Source of the DNA: Candidatus Terraquivivens ruidianensis
GTDB lineage: Archaea; Thermoproteota; Nitrososphaeria_A; Caldarchaeales; Wolframiiraptoraceae
Length of the DNA stretch: 64,000 nucleotides
NCBI GenBank assembly: GCA_023267975.1
Contig: JALNLA010000001.1
Span: 1-64,000, forward strand
Direction: 5' to 3'
The notes beneath the pieces were generated by a model, which had not been told where the DNA came from, did no database searches, and saw only the letters and a list, made by a program, of their open reading frames with translations. This document shows, piece by piece, positions 35,081-42,833 of the stretch (position 1 is its first letter; each line of letters opens with the position of its first letter). Made by a program: the position numbers and the translations under genes.

Positions 35081-36304
35081 CTAGCTTAGCTGCCTCTTTA
35101 CGGCCTCCTCCACTTCCCTTATGGACATGCCGGTTTCTCGTGCTATCATCCTGAGGTCCTCGAACTCCGGCTTCAAGACCAAGGGCTCGCCCCTACGAAG
35201 AAACGGCCTCTTAACCCTCACCTTAAAAGTTCTGCCGGCTACACGCACCTCAACCAAAGATTCTTCTCTCGTAGCCACAAACCTTCTAACGGTGTAGAAC
35301 CTAACGCCTAGCGTGCCGAGCTCCTTCATTAGTATGTGCGTAAATTCTGTTTCGCGACCCTTCTTGGCCAGAACCCTGACCACGCTGGTAGGCCTGCCCT
35401 TCTTGCCGATTGCTGGTACGATGCTCACGTCCAAAGCGCCCTCGGATAGCAGCCTCTCTACGGCGTAAGCAAGCGATTCACCAGAAACATCATCGACGTT
35501 CGTCTCGAGCATGGTTATTTCCTCTACGTCTCCGTAAACATCCTGTTCTTGACCAATCAAGACACGCAACACGGATAAGCTCCCACCGTGCAGCATCGAG
35601 CCCGCTCCATAACCTATTCTTTCCACACTCATCGAGGGGTAAAACTGGACAGTCCTGTTTGACATGGAGGCCAAGAGCGCTACGCCGGTAGGTGTGGCCA
35701 ACTCGCCCTCGACTGGGCCACCACTGAAAGGAATCCCAGAAGTCCTGAGGAGCTCTAAGGTAACTGGAGCAGGTATCGGGAAAACTCCATGGGACGACCT
35801 CAAGACTCCGCCACCTACGGCCACCCTAGTCGTTACTATCTTTTCCCTGCTCAAGCCAAGAGAATCTAAGGCCGCTGCCACGCCCACGATGTCCGCTACT
35901 GTGTCTGCCACTCCAAGCTCATGGAGATGTACGGATTCAAGAGGCTCGCCGTGGACGTTAGCCTCGGCCCTTGCTAGGAGGTCTATGGCGTTGATGGCGA
36001 CAGTGGTAGCATCCTTGGACATCCCCAAGCTGAATACGCAGTTCTTAACGGCATCGAGCAATATGATGGCTGGCCTCGAAATAGCGGCATCCTCTACCTC
36101 AACCTTAACCCCTCTCGCCCTTAACTCATCAACGTACACTTCTTCTGACCTGAACGTTATCTTCTTGCAGCCGTCTAGGAATTTGGGAATGCTCTCGATG
36201 GCATGCTTGACAACCTCCTCGTCCGCACCAGCATCCAGCAAAGCGGCTAGGAGCATATCACCAGATACGCCGGAAACTGAGCAGTCAACGAGCATGAGCT
36301 TCAA
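35081..36304 (-). CDS. larC: LarC-like nickel-pincer cofactor biosynthesis protein
   Basis: The family performs CTP-dependent nickel insertion into the pyridinium bis-thiocarboxylate cofactor of lactate racemase-like enzymes. The 407-residue protein has the N-terminal SGVSGDMLLAALLDAGAD, VHLHELG with GVADTVADIVG, the SHGVFPIPAPVTLELL segment and the family signature ETNVDDVSGE. I place the start at TTG 36304 (MKLMLVDCSVSGVSG), which matches the family N-terminus, has GGTTGA upstream and lies 5 bp after a 58-aa zinc-protein gene. ATG 36295 is an alternative. LarB, LarE and LarA are not in this window. Confidence 0.87.
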   Translation of the reverse strand: MKLMLVDCSVSGVSGDMLLAALLDAGADEEVVKHAIESIPKFLDGCKKITFRSEEVYVDELRARGVKVEVEDAAISRPAIILLDAVKNCVFSLGMSKDATTVAINAIDLLARAEANVHGEPLESVHLHELGVADTVADIVGVAAALDSLGLSREKIVTTRVAVGGGVLRSSHGVFPIPAPVTLELLRTSGIPFSGGPVEGELATPTGVALLASMSNRTVQFYPSMSVERIGYGAGSMLHGGSLSVLRVLIGQEQDVYGDVEEITMLETNVDDVSGESLAYAVERLLSEGALDVSIVPAIGKKGRPTSVVRVLAKKGRETEFTHILMKELGTLGVRFYTVRRFVATREESLVEVRVAGRTFKVRVKRPFLRRGEPLVLKPEFEDLRMIARETGMSIREVEEAVKRQLS

Positions 36305-36309
36305 GGCTC

Positions 36310-36486
36310 TCAACCTTCGAACTCTACCGCATTTCTCGTTATCTCGAGGTTGCAGGATTTGTGGTTTCTGCACCAATCCTCGCAACGCTCGGCGATGCTA
36401 ACTTCGGAATAAACGAGACCACACTCTTCGCATATATAGTACGTCCCGATTTTTCCTTTACGCTCAAGCATTACGATTTTTACCAT
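36310..36486 (-). CDS. 58-aa cysteine-rich zinc-binding protein
   Basis: This frame reads MVKIVMLERKGKIGTYYICE, then a compact domain with CEEC (residues 19-22), CEDWC (35-39), H42 and C45 (HKSCNLEI). This looks like a small zinc- or metal-binding module of a type seen as stand-alone archaeal proteins. ATG 36486 is preceded by GGTGTTGATGG, and an AAATTTATTAG box (36512-36522) is at promoter distance. The stop is 5 bp before the larC start, so the two genes are very probably cotranscribed. A role in metal handling with LarC is a reasonable guess only. The gene is shorter than common gene-calling limits. Confidence 0.75.
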   Translation of the reverse strand: MVKIVMLERKGKIGTYYICEECGLVYSEVSIAERCEDWCRNHKSCNLEITRNAVEFEG

Positions 36487-36539
36487 CCATCAACACCGAG
36501 CGCCACGCTTACTAATAAATTTCTATCATGTAGATAATG

Positions 36540-36797
36540 TCATGTATTCTTTAACTTAAAATCGACGATGGCGCCCTCCTCTGTCTCCTCGATGAGAGTT
36601 ATCTCCGTCTTCAACCCCATCTCTTCGAAGATTATTCTCAGGTCGTCAAAGTAGTCATAGAAGCCGCAAGACATGCAGAAAGGCCCGGTAAATTCTACTC
36701 GGATTACCAAGTTATCGAACGAGATCAGATTGGCCTTAGCTTCAGGCGCCCTGTATTTGTTAAACTCATCTATGGAATTAAGTATTTTCTCTTTCAC
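36540..36797 (-). CDS. Hypothetical protein with CxxC, 85 aa
   Basis: I do not recognise a named family. The protein has an amphipathic N-terminus (MKEKILNSIDEFNKYRAPEA), a central FTGPFCMSCGFYDYFDDLRI with a CMSC pair, and an acidic C-terminus. The CxxC could bind zinc or act in redox chemistry. GTG 36797 lies near the predicted start of a transcript from a TTTTAAA element around 36825-36832. It lies between the zinc-protein/larC pair and the dehydrogenase gene, all on the same strand. Confidence 0.65.
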   Translation of the reverse strand: MKEKILNSIDEFNKYRAPEAKANLISFDNLVIRVEFTGPFCMSCGFYDYFDDLRIIFEEMGLKTEITLIEETEEGAIVDFKLKNT

Positions 36798-36848
36798 AGG
36801 TATACGTTACATACGGCCTGCTTTAAAAATTTAAAGCGCGTCCCGCAT

Positions 36849-37865
36849 TCAAGGCTTCAGGAGTATCCTGCCGACCGATTCCTTCTGACGCATCCTTTCC
36901 ATCGCATCATGAATTTTCTCAAGTGGATAGACTGTTATGATGGGCTTTAGCTTTCCTTCTGCCGTGAGCCTGAGTGCCTCTTCTAGATCATTCTTTGTTG
37001 CGGCTATCGTACCGGCTATAGAGTTCGCCTTTAGGATTATCAGCCCGAGCGGAACCTCGACAGAAGATACCGTTACGTTACCCACCACGACCATCCTACC
37101 GCCCCATGCCAAGCATCTCAGGCTCTTGCCGAAGGTAGGCTGGCCAACCGCTTCCAGCACTACGTCCACACCATCGCCTCCAGTAAGCTGCTTTACCTCA
37201 TCGACCATCATATCGTCGGATAGTAGGACCTCGTCTGCTCCCGCATCCGATATCCGCTTGACCTTCTCCCTCGAGCTGGTTGCTGCCAATACTCTGCAGC
37301 CGAGGACCTTAGCGAGTTGAACCGCATGGATTCCTACGCCTCCCCCAGCTCCCGTTATCAGCACGGACTCGCCCTGCTTGACCCTTGCAACGTGTTTGAG
37401 GGCACGCAATAGCATACCCGTTACGCATGCCGCTATCGCCGCTCCCTCGGGCGTGACGCTGTCCGGTACCTTTATCAAGCTCCTCTCATGGGTCTTCACA
37501 ATATTGGCGAACGAGCCGTTGATGTCCTCGCCGAACGTGAGCCTCTGCTTACATAGATTCTCATTTCCGGATTCACAGTATCTACACTTGCCGCAAGGAA
37601 TGTACGTTAAGGACGCAACCCTGTCGCCGGGCTTGAAGCCCGTGACACCTTCGCCGATTGCGATTACCTTACCGGCTATCTCGTGGCCCAAGATTATCGG
37701 AAGCCTTGTCCTCGGAAAGTATCCCTCGACCGTTAGCAAGTCTCTGTAGCAGAGACCGGACATCTCGACCTCCAACAGAACCTCGCCAATGCTCAAAGAC
37801 CAATCGGGCTCGAAGTCGACGATTTCTGGTGGCTCCTTAAATTTCTTGAGAAAAACTGCCCTCAA
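36849..37865 (-). CDS. Zinc-type alcohol dehydrogenase family, acryloyl-CoA-reductase-like
   Basis: The 338-residue medium-chain dehydrogenase/reductase has the catalytic region SGLCYRDLLTVEGYFPR, the GHEIAGKV motif, four structural zinc cysteines (PCGKCRYCESGNENLC) and the NADPH loop GAGGGVGIHAVQLAK. The CYRDLL and CVTGMLLRALKHV segments and the GRMVVVGNV stretch closely resemble, from memory, acryloyl-CoA reductase of Sulfolobales 3-hydroxypropionate metabolism. The enzyme could also act on another enoyl-CoA, quinone or alcohol. The start is TTG 37865, about 8 nt after the transcript start predicted from a TATATA box. Confidence 0.78.
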   Translation of the reverse strand: MRAVFLKKFKEPPEIVDFEPDWSLSIGEVLLEVEMSGLCYRDLLTVEGYFPRTRLPIILGHEIAGKVIAIGEGVTGFKPGDRVASLTYIPCGKCRYCESGNENLCKQRLTFGEDINGSFANIVKTHERSLIKVPDSVTPEGAAIAACVTGMLLRALKHVARVKQGESVLITGAGGGVGIHAVQLAKVLGCRVLAATSSREKVKRISDAGADEVLLSDDMMVDEVKQLTGGDGVDVVLEAVGQPTFGKSLRCLAWGGRMVVVGNVTVSSVEVPLGLIILKANSIAGTIAATKNDLEEALRLTAEGKLKPIITVYPLEKIHDAMERMRQKESVGRILLKP

Positions 37866-37952
37866 TGACCATCGAGTAATTTTCTTAACGCGCTCGTATA
37901 TATGTTGACCGATTATAATGTATTTATAGTGGCATCCTACTAAAGTTATGAT

Positions 37953-38333
37953 ATGGAAGAAACGCCTGGCTTGGCGTTCGCTCTCTCATTGGCGGCTGCT
38001 GTGCTGCTACTCCTGTTTGGCTTTGTTAGCCTTGTCGGCTTCACGGCCTGGACAGCCACTCGATGGTGTATGGGTATGATGTGCATGTGGGGCTGGTCGT
38101 GGCCGTGGGGTGCGGGATGGTATTATATTGTATTAATAAACATCGTGTCTGGAATCGTCGTGCTAATTGGTGCGCTTATGCTGTATTCCAGACCAAAGCA
38201 AGCGCACATGTGGGGTACTTTGGTGCTCGTATTCTCCATAGTCAGCCTAGTCGGCATGGGAGGTTTCATGATAGGTGCCATCCTGGGAATAGTCGGTGGT
38301 GCCCTAGCGATAGCTTGGAAGCCTACCGCCTAG
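37953..38333 (+). CDS. Small membrane protein, about four TM segments
   Basis: This 126-residue hydrophobic protein has helices around residues 8-33, 57-80, 88-105 and 105-122. An unusual Met/Trp/Cys-rich loop CMGMMCMWGWSWPWG (about 39-53) lies between the first two. No family is recognised. The Met/Cys-rich loop could bind a soft metal such as copper, which is inference. A TATA box TGTATTTATAG (37918-37928) lies about 30 nt upstream, so ATG 37953 is close to leaderless. It overlaps the convergent DUF4443 gene by 11 bp. Confidence 0.65.
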   Translation: MEETPGLAFALSLAAAVLLLLFGFVSLVGFTAWTATRWCMGMMCMWGWSWPWGAGWYYIVLINIVSGIVVLIGALMLYSRPKQAHMWGTLVLVFSIVSLVGMGGFMIGAILGIVGGALAIAWKPTA

Positions 38334-38958
38334 CCGCCTTTCCCAAAAGTTCATAGGCAGCCGCTAAGACGCCATATAAGGCCTTAACCTTATCGTCCGA
38401 GCCTGCTATGAGTATGACATCGTCCTCTGACGGGTTAAAGGAGACCATAATCATCGAGGCAAAACCTGGTTGTTCCTTGCTAAGGTTACTAACGCCTGGC
38501 ATCAAGAGACATCCTCCTTGCATAACGATTGCCATGGCCGCATCGGCGCCTGCCCTCACGGCGGCATCCCTTTCCTCCAGACCTATTTTCAAGAGGCGGG
38601 CCATGCCTTTCACCTTCACGCCGACGCTATAACGGTAGCTCCACGGCAACTTTCCAGTAAGCTCTACGAATTCGCCTATTCTCTTTCTCAGGACCTCGTA
38701 AAGCCTCCTACCCTTCTCGGTTAGGTTACAGCCTGAGCGGCTTACCTTGATTAGGTAGCGCTTCCTAAGCCTGCCAACAATAGTCCTGACGGTGCCCTCG
38801 CCCAGCCCAAGCTCCTCAGCGAACCTTTTCCTGCCCAAGCTACCCTTATCCCCCAAAATAAGGAGTGCCATGATAATGTGCGATGTTGTGAAGGATGGCG
38901 ATGGGCCCGGTGCTTCTTCTTTAGCAAGCTGGCTTATCTGTTTGTGAACGCTCAGCAC
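38323..38958 (-). CDS. DUF4443-type winged-helix regulator
   Basis: The 211-residue protein has an N-terminal winged helix (about residues 25-85; GRKRFAEELGLGEGTVRTIV is the recognition-helix region, then KRYLIKVSRSGCNLTEKGR). The C-terminal alpha/beta ligand-binding domain contains DAAVRAGADAAMAIVMQGGC and NPSEDDVILIAGSD, matching the archaeal DUF4443 arrangement. A transcription regulator sensing a small molecule is likely. GTG 38958 lies just after the transcript start predicted from GCTTTAAATATC (about 38988-38999). Its target is unknown; the convergent membrane protein and the upstream dehydrogenase are nearby candidates. Confidence 0.75.
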   Translation of the reverse strand: MLSVHKQISQLAKEEAPGPSPSFTTSHIIMALLILGDKGSLGRKRFAEELGLGEGTVRTIVGRLRKRYLIKVSRSGCNLTEKGRRLYEVLRKRIGEFVELTGKLPWSYRYSVGVKVKGMARLLKIGLEERDAAVRAGADAAMAIVMQGGCLLMPGVSNLSKEQPGFASMIMVSFNPSEDDVILIAGSDDKVKALYGVLAAAYELLGKAARR

Positions 38959-39071
38959 GCTAAAGAATTATGCTGACCCTGAATATAGATATTTAAAGCC
39001 ACTAGTTCTTACGTTCAGACGGGATTTACTTCGTAACCCCATCCGCTGAAGCATGCATGCGATGCGCATCC

Positions 39072-39989
39072 CTAAGAGGCGTGGCCGAGTACTGTGCTGA
39101 TCAGTCTTTTTTTATCAAGAGGCTCGAGGTCGTCCAGTCCTTGTCCGGTGCCGACGAAGATTATAGGCTTCCCCGTCATATAGCTGACGGATATGGCAGA
39201 GCCTCCTTTCATGTCGGCGTCCAGCTTTGCTAAAATGACATAATCTATACCGACGTACTCGTTGAACCTCTTAACCTGCTCGACGACGACGTTGCCTGCG
39301 AGCGCATCGCCAACGTATATCACCACGTCCGGGTTTGACACCCTCTTAATTTTCCTCATCTCCTCGAGGAGGTTCCTGTCAACCTCGGTCCTGCCGGCCG
39401 TGTCTATTAGAACCGTGCTGATTTTTGCAGCTTTTGCAGCTTCTATGGCGTCCAAAGCGACGGCTGCAGGGTCTCCGCCATACTTATGGCTTACAACCCT
39501 TACCCCAACCCTTTCGGCAAGGCCCTTCAGCTGCTCGATCGCTCCAGCCCTGTACGTGTCGCTGCATGCTATTATCGAGCTCAGCCCTTTAGACTTTAAG
39601 TAGTTTGAAACCTTTACGACACTCGTCGTCTTTCCGCCACCGTTCGGACCGACGAAGAGTACGACCGTAGGCTTACCCGAGCTGTAGTTAGACTTAACCA
39701 AGTTTATGAAGGAACTGTCCGGGTCGACCTCTGAGATTACCGAGCTAAGGCTCTCTTCTAAAACCTGCATGACGGCTTCTCTGCGCTCCGAGAATCTCGG
39801 AACCTTTATAGTCTTCAGACGTTCCACAACTTCTGCCGCCAACTTCTCTGCAACATCCACGGCCACGTCGTTGGAAATCAGCTGGAGCTTAAAACTCTCG
39901 ACATGCTTCTCTATCTCGCTTTCCGAAAGCGTGGTCGTCTTTATCTTATCCGTAAGACTTGCAAATGCTTTCTTGATGCCCTCTAGCAT
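39072..39989 (-). CDS. ftsY: Signal recognition particle receptor FtsY
   Basis: GTPase that docks SRP-ribosome complexes at the membrane, 305 residues. A short N domain is followed by the SRP-type G domain: G1 GPNGGGKTTS, insertion-box region SDTYRAGAIEQLKGLAERVG, G3 DTAGRTEVD, G4 KLDADMKGG and G5 GTGQGLDDL. The acidic membrane-binding A domain is nearly absent, as in other archaea. ATG 39989 overlaps the pfdA stop codon (TAATG). The pfdA-ftsY pairing is a classic archaeal gene order. Confidence 0.96.
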   Translation of the reverse strand: MLEGIKKAFASLTDKIKTTTLSESEIEKHVESFKLQLISNDVAVDVAEKLAAEVVERLKTIKVPRFSERREAVMQVLEESLSSVISEVDPDSSFINLVKSNYSSGKPTVVLFVGPNGGGKTTSVVKVSNYLKSKGLSSIIACSDTYRAGAIEQLKGLAERVGVRVVSHKYGGDPAAVALDAIEAAKAAKISTVLIDTAGRTEVDRNLLEEMRKIKRVSNPDVVIYVGDALAGNVVVEQVKRFNEYVGIDYVILAKLDADMKGGSAISVSYMTGKPIIFVGTGQGLDDLEPLDKKRLISTVLGHAS

Positions 39990-40399
39990 TACTCAGTCCT
40001 CGCACTCTCTAAGAGCTTTCTCAGCTCTGCGGCCCTTGTTAGGTGTTCTTGTAGCCTTTGTATGTACGCTTCCCTCATGCGTATCAGATCATCCTTCCTC
40101 TTCAGTATTATCTGGTGGCCCTCTTCCACGGACTTGGTAACCACAACGCCAGCGCCCACACTCACCTCCATCTTCTCGGTTGAGGTTATAGTGCCGTGGA
40201 CGAAGTTGCCACCACCTATCGGTATCAGGACCTCCATGCCGCCTTCAGCCTTCTTCATTTCCTCTATGAGGGATATGGCACTCTCGTGCTCCTTAAGCGC
40301 GGCATCAAGCGTCGCTATTCTGAGCTGGAACTCATTAACTATCTGCTCTATTATCTGAAGTTCCGCGAGCGCCCTAGCGACCTGCTCCTTCGTCGCCAT
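39989..40399 (-). CDS. pfdA: Prefoldin alpha subunit
   Basis: Subunit of the jellyfish-shaped chaperone that delivers unfolded proteins to the thermosome. The 136-residue protein has two long coiled-coil arms flanking a beta-hairpin core with MEVLIPIGGGNFVHGTI, the conserved alpha-prefoldin motif. GGAGGT stands 7 nt before ATG 40399. Translation is coupled to ftsY by the TAATG overlap. Confidence 0.95.
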   Translation of the reverse strand: MATKEQVARALAELQIIEQIVNEFQLRIATLDAALKEHESAISLIEEMKKAEGGMEVLIPIGGGNFVHGTITSTEKMEVSVGAGVVVTKSVEEGHQIILKRKDDLIRMREAYIQRLQEHLTRAAELRKLLESARTE

Positions 40400-40478
40400 C
40401 GCTTAGACCTCCAACAACGACACATAATTCGATTTACTCCTTGTTTTTAAATGTGTGCGAGAAGTTTAATCCCCATGG

Positions 40479-41474
40479 CTACGCTATGTAATAGAGTTTC
40501 TGCCTTGCATCCCGGAGGAGCGGTTTCCTCTTCACCATACCCTTACCTATCAGCAACGTTAAGGCTTGCCTCATCGTCCTGTCAGGCAACATGGTCTTCC
40601 TCACAAGCTCCCTATGCGTAAGGGGTCCCTCGTACTCGAGCGTTTTCAGGATTAGCTTGGCGCTTGGTGGTATCTTCAGGAGTTCCTCGGCGAGTTGGAC
40701 TTTCTTCACCATCTTCTCTAAGACGTAGGAGCTACCCGGGAGCCTCACCAGTCGCGCTGGGACTTCGTGTTTCTCGACATCTACCTTGCTCTCGACTTTG
40801 AGTCTAATCGTGCCGTCTATGACCACCTCGCACCTTGCCCTCGAGTGTATGCCGTTTATGAGAACCCTAGAGTCGTCCGGCACTACGAGCGGCCTCCTCG
40901 TGACGTCTAAGGAGTTAACGGGCACTATCACGAACACCTTCGCCTTGTGAGCGACCATAGGTCCGCCGGCGGATAGCGCGTAGGCGCTCGAGCCCAGGGG
41001 TGTCGAGATCATCACGCCGTCGCTGTAATCCCTCCACACAATCTCGTTGTCTATCGTCAGCGTGTACTCCATTATGGTGGCGCTCTTCGAGGGGAAGATT
41101 GCGGCCTCATTCACGGCGGGCGGGACCTTTTTGCCGTCTACGGAGACGGAGAGCCTCGTGCTCTCCTCCACACTGTATCTCTTTTTTTGGATGCTCTCGA
41201 GCGCTTGCGGGAGGTCCTTTATGGATACCTCCGTTAAGAATCCCCTGGTCTCTGTTTCGCACACGCCGAGTACTGGCACATGCTTCGAACCGAGTTCATG
41301 GAAAGCCATTAGAACGTCGCTGTCCGTTCCTATGACGAGAGCGACGTCGTTGTTCGCATACTCAGCGTCGGCCAAGCTTTTTAGAGCTTTATACTCCATG
41401 TCGAGGGACTCTACGGTCGCGCAAACCTCCGCGGCCAACTTTTCTGACCTGCTGGGCATCCTAACGTAGAGCAA
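40479..41474 (-). CDS. NAD-kinase-like protein fused to a C-terminal winged helix
   Basis: The 331-residue protein has an NAD kinase fold: the NE motif in AVNEAAIFPS and the DGVMISTPLGSSAYALSAGG segment that is diagnostic of NadK. The usual GGDGT catalytic motif is changed to GTDSD (about residues 49-53), keeping one Asp but losing two glycines and Thr. Residues about 262-331 form a separate winged-helix domain (SAKLILKTLEYEGPLTHREL and DRTMRQALTLLIGKG). It may be a true kinase, or an NAD(P)-sensing regulator. The start is TTG 41474 (GGTG upstream); ATG 41459 is possible. It follows enolase on the same strand. Confidence 0.8.
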   Translation of the reverse strand: MLYVRMPSRSEKLAAEVCATVESLDMEYKALKSLADAEYANNDVALVIGTDSDVLMAFHELGSKHVPVLGVCETETRGFLTEVSIKDLPQALESIQKKRYSVEESTRLSVSVDGKKVPPAVNEAAIFPSKSATIMEYTLTIDNEIVWRDYSDGVMISTPLGSSAYALSAGGPMVAHKAKVFVIVPVNSLDVTRRPLVVPDDSRVLINGIHSRARCEVVIDGTIRLKVESKVDVEKHEVPARLVRLPGSSYVLEKMVKKVQLAEELLKIPPSAKLILKTLEYEGPLTHRELVRKTMLPDRTMRQALTLLIGKGMVKRKPLLRDARQKLYYIA

Positions 41475-41531
41475 AGGTGCACACCTGGTTTTCAGCCATA
41501 GACGACTCTTAGGCCAGTCGTTATAAAAGCC

Positions 41532-42833
41532 TTACATTGCATGACCCTTAAGTACCTGTATTCCTGCATACTTTGCAGCTCTACCAAGCTCTTCCTCTAT
41601 CCTGAGTAACTGATTATACTGGGCAGTCCTCTCGCTTCTGCATGGTGCACCAGTCTTTATTTGTCCTGCATTCAACCCAACCGCTATGTCCGCAAGCCAC
41701 GTGTCCTCCGTCTGACCTGACCTTTCGGAGACTTGGACGGCATAGTTGTTCCTGAAAGAGAGCTGGGCCGTATCCAAGGCTTCGCTGAGTGTACCAACTT
41801 GGTTGACCTTCAATAGGAGGGCGTTCGCGGCCTTCATCATGATTCCCTTCTCCAGCCTCTTCACGTTGGTAACGAACAAGTCATCACCAATTATCTGAAT
41901 CCCGAGCGTTCTCGTCAACTCGGCAAACCCTTCGAAGTCCTCCTGCTCCAGCGGGTCCTCGATAGACTTGAGTGGGTAAGCGGAGACCAGCTCCTCGTAA
42001 AAGTCCATGAGAGCCTCCCTGCTAACCTCCTTTCCCATCAACGTATATTTCTTCGTCTTTTCGTTGTAGAGATGGCTGGCGGCGATGTCCAACCCGAGTA
42101 CGAACTTGCTCCCGTACCCAAGCTCCTCTATGACCTTCAGTTCAACTTCAAGAGCCTCCCTCGGGTCCTTCATACCCGGCGGCGTATATCCGCCTTCGTC
42201 GGCGACGTTCAAGGAATGCCGGCCCCATTTCTCAGCCAGCACCTTTCCGAGCTCATAGTAGACTTCCGTGCCCATCCTTATCGCATCGGAGAAGGACTTG
42301 GCTCCCACGGGCACTACCATGTGCTCCTGAAAGTCGAGTTCGGTTGCAGCCAGCTTTCCGCCGTTTATAAGGTTCATAAACGGTATGGGAAGTATGCGGG
42401 CGTTAGGCCCACCTATGTACCGATAGAGGGGAATGCCCAGCGCCTCGGCCGCAGCCTTTGCCACGGCAAGGGATACGCCAACTATCGCGTTGGCCCCCAG
42501 TTTCGATTTGTTCTCAGTTCCGTCAAGCTCGATGAGTAGCTCGTCGATTTCCCTTTGGTTTCTCACGTCCCTTCCCTTCAACGCGGGAGCTACGATTTCG
42601 TTCACGTTTCGAATAGCCTTAAGGACTCCCCTTCCCAGATACCTGCGCTCTCCGTCCCTAAGCTCGAGAGCCTCATGTTTACCAGTTGACCGACCGCTTG
42701 GGACCGATGCTCGGCCCAGAAAACCTCCTAACGTCAATACGTCAACCTCGACAGTCGGCTCTCCTCTACAGTCAAGGATTTCCCTCGCCCTAACTTCCTT
42801 TATTTTAAAGCGCTCCGACCTATCCCGACTCAT
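41532..42833 (-). CDS. eno: Enolase
   Basis: Interconverts 2-phosphoglycerate and phosphoenolpyruvate. The 433-residue protein has AREILDCRGEPTVEVDV, the mobile loop VPSGRSTGKHEALELRDG, Mg ligands in LGLDIAASH, SIEDPLEQED and IIGDDLFVT, and the catalytic Lys in LLLKVNQVGT. The usual SGETEDT is SGQTEDT here, a mild change near the active site. ATG 42833 overlaps the stop of glycerate 2-kinase as ATGA, so the two enzymes are translationally coupled and share 2-phosphoglycerate. Confidence 0.96.
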   Translation of the reverse strand: MSRDRSERFKIKEVRAREILDCRGEPTVEVDVLTLGGFLGRASVPSGRSTGKHEALELRDGERRYLGRGVLKAIRNVNEIVAPALKGRDVRNQREIDELLIELDGTENKSKLGANAIVGVSLAVAKAAAEALGIPLYRYIGGPNARILPIPFMNLINGGKLAATELDFQEHMVVPVGAKSFSDAIRMGTEVYYELGKVLAEKWGRHSLNVADEGGYTPPGMKDPREALEVELKVIEELGYGSKFVLGLDIAASHLYNEKTKKYTLMGKEVSREALMDFYEELVSAYPLKSIEDPLEQEDFEGFAELTRTLGIQIIGDDLFVTNVKRLEKGIMMKAANALLLKVNQVGTLSEALDTAQLSFRNNYAVQVSERSGQTEDTWLADIAVGLNAGQIKTGAPCRSERTAQYNQLLRIEEELGRAAKYAGIQVLKGHAM

